Origin: Rhizobium sp.
GTDB taxonomy: Bacteria; Pseudomonadota; Alphaproteobacteria; Rhizobiales; Rhizobiaceae
Direction of reading: 5' to 3'
Length of the DNA: 17,260 bases
Assembly (NCBI GenBank): GCA_003527225.1
Contig: DPXQ01000111.1
Span: 1 to 17,260, forward strand
A model generated the notes under the pieces. That model had not been told where the DNA came from. It saw only the letters and a list, made by a program, of their open reading frames with translations, and did not search any database. The position numbers were made by a program, and so were the translations under genes. Shown here piece by piece: positions 14,579 to 17,260 of the stretch. The stretch's first letter is position 1, and every line of letters starts with the position of its first letter.

Positions 14579-15037
14579 TCACGCCGTCGCGACACGGCGG
14601 CCGTGCTCGTCGATGACGCGCTCGCCGTCTTCCTTTGCGAACTCGCCCTGTTGCGGCGGCAGCAGATCGAGAACGCCTTCCGACGGCCGGCAGAGCTTTA
14701 CGCCCTTCGGGCTGACGACGATTGGCCGATTGATGAGGATCGGATGCGCCATCATGGCATCGACAAGGGCGTCGTCGGTGAGCGCAGGATCGCCAAGGCC
14801 GAGATCCGCATAGGGCGTGCCTTTCTCGCGCAGCAGGGCACGGGTGCCGATGCCCATGCGCGCGACAAGCTGCGTGAGCATGGCCCGGCTCGGCGGCGTC
14901 CTCAGATATTCGATGATGTGCGGCTCGACTCCGGAATTGCGGATCATCGCCAGCGTGTTGCGCGACGTGCCGCAATCGGGGTTGTGATAGATGATGACGT
15001 CCATGGGGACGCGCGCGGATTGGCCTGCATCAGCCAT
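14579..15037 (-). CDS. arsC: ArsC, glutaredoxin-coupled arsenate reductase, 152 aa
   Basis: Reduces arsenate to arsenite so that Acr3 can export it. It has the ArsC/Spx thioredoxin-like fold: the strand DVIIYHNPDCGTSRNTL with the catalytic cysteine C22, EYLRTPPSRAML, R70 in LLREKGTPY, and R104 in HPILINRPIVV with R117 in CRPSEGVLDLL. These correspond to Cys12, Arg60, Arg94 and Arg107 of plasmid R773 ArsC, so the reductase looks functional. I chose the ATG at 15037, which overlaps the arsR end by 8 nt and has AAAGG upstream. The ATG at 15004 (MDVIIYHNP) is the alternative and gives the more usual N-terminus of about 141 aa. Arsenate reduced here uses glutathione and glutaredoxin. Confidence 0.93.
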   Translation of the reverse strand: MADAGQSARVPMDVIIYHNPDCGTSRNTLAMIRNSGVEPHIIEYLRTPPSRAMLTQLVARMGIGTRALLREKGTPYADLGLGDPALTDDALVDAMMAHPILINRPIVVSPKGVKLCRPSEGVLDLLPPQQGEFAKEDGERVIDEHGRRVATA

Positions 15038-15395
15038 GGGCGGTGCCTTTCGTCGGTTCGCAGCAGGAAGACAGCGCGGCCATGGCCGGATTGCACACCT
15101 CGGGGTGGCCCTGGCAGCAGTCGCGCATGAGAAATTCGATAAGGCCGGCGAGCGTCGACAACGCCGCGCTATAGATGATCGATCGACCCTCGCGGCGAGA
15201 CTCGACAAGCCCGGCCTGTTCGAGATGGCTCAGATGGAAGGACATGCGAGACGAGGATGCGCTATCCATCGCTTCGCCGATGGCACCGGCAGACAGGCCG
15301 TCGGGGCCGGCGGTCACAAGCAGGCGCACAATGCGCAACCGCGTTTCCTGCGACAGCGCCGCGAAGGCGTTGAGGGCTCGATTTTCGTTTATCAT
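15030..15395 (-). CDS. arsR: ArsR-family As(III)-responsive repressor with C-terminal cysteines, 121 aa
   Basis: A winged-helix SmtB/ArsR repressor that releases DNA when As(III) binds. The core reads ALSQETRLRIVRLLV (residues 13-27), the recognition region SSSRMSFHLSHLEQAGLVES (47-66) and wing RREGRSIIY. There is no CxCxx motif in the DNA-binding helix as in R773 ArsR. Instead Cys93-Cys94 and Cys101 (RDCCQGHPEVC) follow the C-terminal helix, the arrangement known from Acidithiobacillus-type ArsR; Cys111-Cys112 lie near the end. The ATG at 15395 starts within a few bases of the operator-like repeat; the leader has no strong Shine-Dalgarno (GAGATATTGAG). First gene of arsR-arsC-acr3-arsH; it should repress the whole operon. 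Confidence 0.93.
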   Translation of the reverse strand: MINENRALNAFAALSQETRLRIVRLLVTAGPDGLSAGAIGEAMDSASSSRMSFHLSHLEQAGLVESRREGRSIIYSAALSTLAGLIEFLMRDCCQGHPEVCNPAMAALSSCCEPTKGTAHG

Positions 15396-15398
15396 CTC

Positions 15399-15424
15399 AA
15401 TATCTCAAGAATCATTGAGATATT
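15399..15424. promoter_or_regulatory. Probable ArsR operator
   Basis: AATATCTCAA (15399-15408) and TTGAGATATT (15415-15424) are perfect 10-bp inverted repeats around a 6-nt spacer, 4 nt upstream of the arsR start codon. TATCA/TGATA lie just outside (15390-15394 and 15425-15429). The AT-rich symmetric site beside arsR is where ArsR-type repressors bind. The -35 and -10 elements could not be assigned with confidence. Confidence 0.75.
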
Positions 15425-15444
15425 TGATACACCAGGCCCGAATG

Positions 15445-15641
15445 TCATTCCAGCCCCCTTAGCGCCGTGGCGCATGAGTGAGGCCATGCGGCTTCAACAT
15501 GCAATGATCCGGGTTGCCATTCCGCGACGACGGTGACGCCATCGCCAAACTCGACCAGGCCATCAGGCGTTGCGTTCCCGTCGTCGTCGATCGCGACGGG
15601 CCTTTGCGAAAGGCGTGGCTATGAGGGAACAGGAGACCCAT
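15445..15641 (-). pseudogene. Possible frameshifted remnant of a small gene
   Basis: On the minus strand, a frame ending in TGA at 15445 reads VAIDDDGNATPDGLVEFGDG, then VTVVAEWQPGSLHVEAAWPH. Its G/C-rich third positions and composition look like real coding sequence, unlike the Arg-rich shadow frames around it. It has no start codon of its own and is closed upstream by TAG near 15619. The neighbouring frame has an ATG at 15641 with an AAGGCGAG ribosome-binding-like sequence and reads MGLLFPHSHAFRKGP up to the same point. One base gained or lost near the AAAGG at about 15600 would join them into a protein of about 65 aa. I do not recognise a family. Confidence 0.3.
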
Positions 15642-15728
15642 TTCGCTCGCCTTCTCCCCCCGACATTCCATTCTCGGGCATCTCACGCTTTGAGCATTGC
15701 GCCGGATGAATGCCGGATAAAGGGGCGT

Positions 15729-15795
15729 TGCGGGGCCTCCCCGCAGAAGGGGTCGGCCGAGACCTTGGCTCGGCCGCAGGGGAAGGCTTTCCCCT
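15729..15795. repeat. Three consecutive hairpins
   Basis: TGCGGGG-CCT-CCCCGCA (15729-15745), then CGGCCGAG (15754-15761) with CTCGGCCG (15769-15776), then AGGGGAA-GGCT-TTCCCCT (15778-15795). Each is a perfect stem of 7-8 bp, and they follow one another with gaps of 8 and 1 nt. Not linked to a gene end, since the nearest intact genes are divergent arsR and the exported protein gene. May be a replication- or transfer-associated structure or a repeat element of the host. Confidence 0.5.
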
Positions 15796-16303
15796 CATCC
15801 GACTATTTCCCTTGAACGCTTCCCGAATCCCATAAGCGGGATAGAAAATGGAACCGCGAGTCAGTATGATGCAGCTCTTACGGGAACATTCTCCATCCGT
15901 TCCCCTGAACTGATGAAGCTGCCGGCACCGGCGATAGATAGCGAATTTTTTCCGAGCAGATCAGCCGAAAAAAACCAATGATTTCAAGAGGGATAGCTTT
16001 CTGACGGTGGGTGCAACGGCATATGTCCCCTCAAAAATATTTTTTCTCTTTGTTTTTCAAGTGGTTAGGCCATAGCGGGAACAATTGAGTGGGAGTAAGC
16101 CTCTGGCTCTCCGCGCGGCGCTAAGGACGGAACGGTAGACGTTCCGTCCTCCGCTAACTGCACATTCTCCTATCGCATCTCTGCAGCGGCTTAGGCCCTG
16201 CAATGACCGTCCCGGCCGGATGCCGGTACCTTGGCCGCGTCATGCCTGCGGATGAAACCTGCCGTCATTGCACGGCGATCGGCGCGCCCTGTCGTCCGCA
16301 GAA
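15796..16303. other. Intergenic region with AT-rich island
   Basis: No gene found. It holds AT-rich tracts unlike the GC-rich surroundings: a T6 and an A7 run at about 15946-15976, and a T-rich tract at about 16028-16060 (ATATTTTTTCTC and TTTGTTTTTC). GGGAAC (15882-15887) and GTTCCC (15899-15904) form a spaced inverted repeat. Open frames here are short and lack ribosome binding sites. Confidence 0.5.
16124..16150. repeat. Perfect 11-bp-arm inverted repeat
   Basis: AGGACGGAACG (16124-16134) and CGTTCCGTCCT (16140-16150) are exact reverse complements around GTAGA. There is no T tract after it on either strand, so it may be an operator or a recombination-type site rather than a terminator. It lies about 260 nt upstream of the exported-protein gene. 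Confidence 0.55.
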
Positions 16304-16317
16304 CTGATTCAGGTCAA
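16304..16317 (+). promoter_or_regulatory. FNR/FixK-type box upstream of exported-protein gene
   Basis: CTGATTCAGGTCAA matches the alphaproteobacterial FNR/FixK consensus TTGAT-N4-GTCAA at all but the first position. If bound at the class II position (centre at -41.5), transcription would start near 16352. A TAGGGT at 16340-16345 would then be a weak -10, and the leader to the ATG at 16412 would be about 60 nt. This suggests control by low oxygen; the box is seen, the regulation is inferred. Confidence 0.4.
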
Positions 16318-16411
16318 TGCCTTTCATCAAATCTGTCGTTAGGGTCGATATCATCCGAACCGACGCGCATGGCGCCGTGCGGCCCGGACGACGCAGGAGG
16401 GCAGGCAGGTG

Positions 16412-17194
16412 ATGAGGTTCATTTGCAGAGCAGGCGTGAGGGCGCGGCGCGTAGCGTTTGCTGCGGTGCTGACCGTTTTCTCAAGCCCCTGGGGCGCGAC
16501 CGATGCGCGGGCGGATCGCGACACGCCCGAGTTTCACAGCGGCGCGTGCAAGGGCGCCTATCCCGGATGGCTGCGCGGCGTGGTGGACGGCTATAACGAC
16601 CTGTCGAAGAGCCCGGTCGAGAATGCCACAGCCGTTCTGCTGAGGGTGCCGACACCGGAGTCGCTCTTGCCCGGCGACGAACGTCTCGGATTTGGCGACG
16701 GCCTGCAGGAGGGCTTCAAGCTCGGGGTGGACTATGGGGTCAAGCTGGGAAAGGGCGCGCGGACGCGGGAGTCCGACTCGGAGGGGTTGGGACGCCTGAC
16801 CGCTCAGTTCCAGGCCTATGTGGAAGCGCATTGCAGCGGCTCGTCCGCCGCTCTGGACTGGGACACGACCTTCATGAACGACAGGGGCACCTCGACCGTG
16901 ACCAGCCTGAACGAGGCCCAGGTCGCCATGCACTTCGCGGTCAGCGCCAACCAGATGGCCATCAGCGCCGAATCCATGGTCGACTATGCCAGGGAAGCCG
17001 AGGCCCGGGGCGACCAGTCGGCGGTCCAGGCGTTTCGCGAGGCCGCGGAACTCCATGCCCGGACAAGCGCGGATTTTGCCCGGCTCGCCGAAGGCCAGGC
17101 GGCCAAGGGCCTCGAAGAGGCGGTTCAGGCGATCATGGACGCCCAGTCGTCCGCCGAGAGGGCCAAGAAGGCTGCCGAGAGCATAGGCGGCTGA
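16412..17194 (+). CDS. Exported protein of unknown function, 260 aa
   Basis: The N-terminus has a signal peptide: basic RAGVRARR, a hydrophobic segment VAFAAVLTVFSSPWGA and a cleavage site after residue 34 (TDARA before DRD), so the mature protein is periplasmic or secreted. Mature part: an N-terminal block with HSGACKGAYPGWLRGVVDGYND, a GDGLQEGFKLGVDYGVKLGK segment, AYVEAHCSG, and a C-terminal Ala/Glu-rich helical region from about residue 170 to the end (ending RAKKAAESIGG), probably a coiled coil or helical bundle. Two Cys after the signal peptide could form a disulphide. I do not recognise a family. The ATG at 16412 has GGAGGG 10 nt upstream; a GTG directly before it (16409) is an alternative start. 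The gene is set apart from the mobile region by nearly 1 kb. Confidence 0.8.
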   Translation: MRFICRAGVRARRVAFAAVLTVFSSPWGATDARADRDTPEFHSGACKGAYPGWLRGVVDGYNDLSKSPVENATAVLLRVPTPESLLPGDERLGFGDGLQEGFKLGVDYGVKLGKGARTRESDSEGLGRLTAQFQAYVEAHCSGSSAALDWDTTFMNDRGTSTVTSLNEAQVAMHFAVSANQMAISAESMVDYAREAEARGDQSAVQAFREAAELHARTSADFARLAEGQAAKGLEEAVQAIMDAQSSAERAKKAAESIGG

Positions 17195-17260
17195 CCACGG
17201 AGTCGACGCAGGCCCTCAGCGTCGCGCCCTCCGCACCTGCCTCTCCACCTCCCCTGACCT

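Noticed and set aside
13949..15130. 393-codon open frame opposite the ars operon
   Set aside because: Antisense of acr3, arsC and arsR; no start signal; the Asp/Arg/Gln-rich product is typical of a shadow frame.
1..17260. CRISPR arrays, tRNA or rRNA genes, insertion sequence ends
   Set aside because: I looked for regularly spaced repeats, cloverleaf-like segments, and transposase motifs with terminal repeats, and saw none.

Overview
The base composition (GC-rich), the gene families and the Shine-Dalgarno spacing suggest an alphaproteobacterium, probably of sphingomonad or rhizobial type; this is inference, because the window has no rRNA or other taxonomic marker. The left part (1-4960) looks like the maintenance section of a conjugative plasmid or integrative conjugative element. 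It holds the start of a DUF736 gene, an unrecognised plasmid-type gene, a small membrane protein gene, and a large ParB/RepB/Spo0J-family gene. The parB leader is unusual: a perfect 30-bp palindrome lies just before its ribosome binding site, and a nested multi-stem inverted-repeat element of about 140 nt lies further upstream.

The middle part (about 4960-12600) is a defence and addiction island. On the plus strand is a Gabija-type pair, gajA (OLD-like ATPase plus TOPRIM nuclease) and gajB (UvrD-like helicase), overlapping by ATGA. A small Cys-rich, putatively zinc-binding gene follows 8 nt later and appears to be a third cistron. Convergent to it is a minus-strand operon: a HigB-like toxin, a HigA-like antitoxin fused to an ImmA/IrrE metallopeptidase domain, and an unrecognised 162-aa protein. 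This operon has a strong sigma-70-type promoter that may give a leaderless toxin mRNA, with a perfect 12-bp-arm palindrome touching the -35 box. A separate 415-aa minus-strand gene follows, with a possible PD-(D/E)xK-like nuclease core (D...QxK).

The next block (12804-15424) is a compact minus-strand arsenic resistance operon in the order arsR-arsC-acr3-arsH, every junction overlapping or within 9 nt. ArsR would sense As(III) through C-terminal cysteines, ArsC reduces arsenate, Acr3 exports arsenite, and ArsH is an FMN-dependent oxidoreductase. An inverted repeat beside the arsR start is the probable operator.

The right end (15425-17260) starts with nearly 1 kb without an intact gene. It holds a possible broken small gene, three consecutive hairpins, an AT-rich island, a perfect 11-bp-arm inverted repeat and a good FNR/FixK-like box. 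It ends with a plus-strand gene for an exported protein of unknown function. The most noteworthy items are the three-gene Gabija-like operon, the three-gene HigB-HigA/ImmA operon, the candidate nuclease gene between them and the ars operon, and the nested structure upstream of parB.
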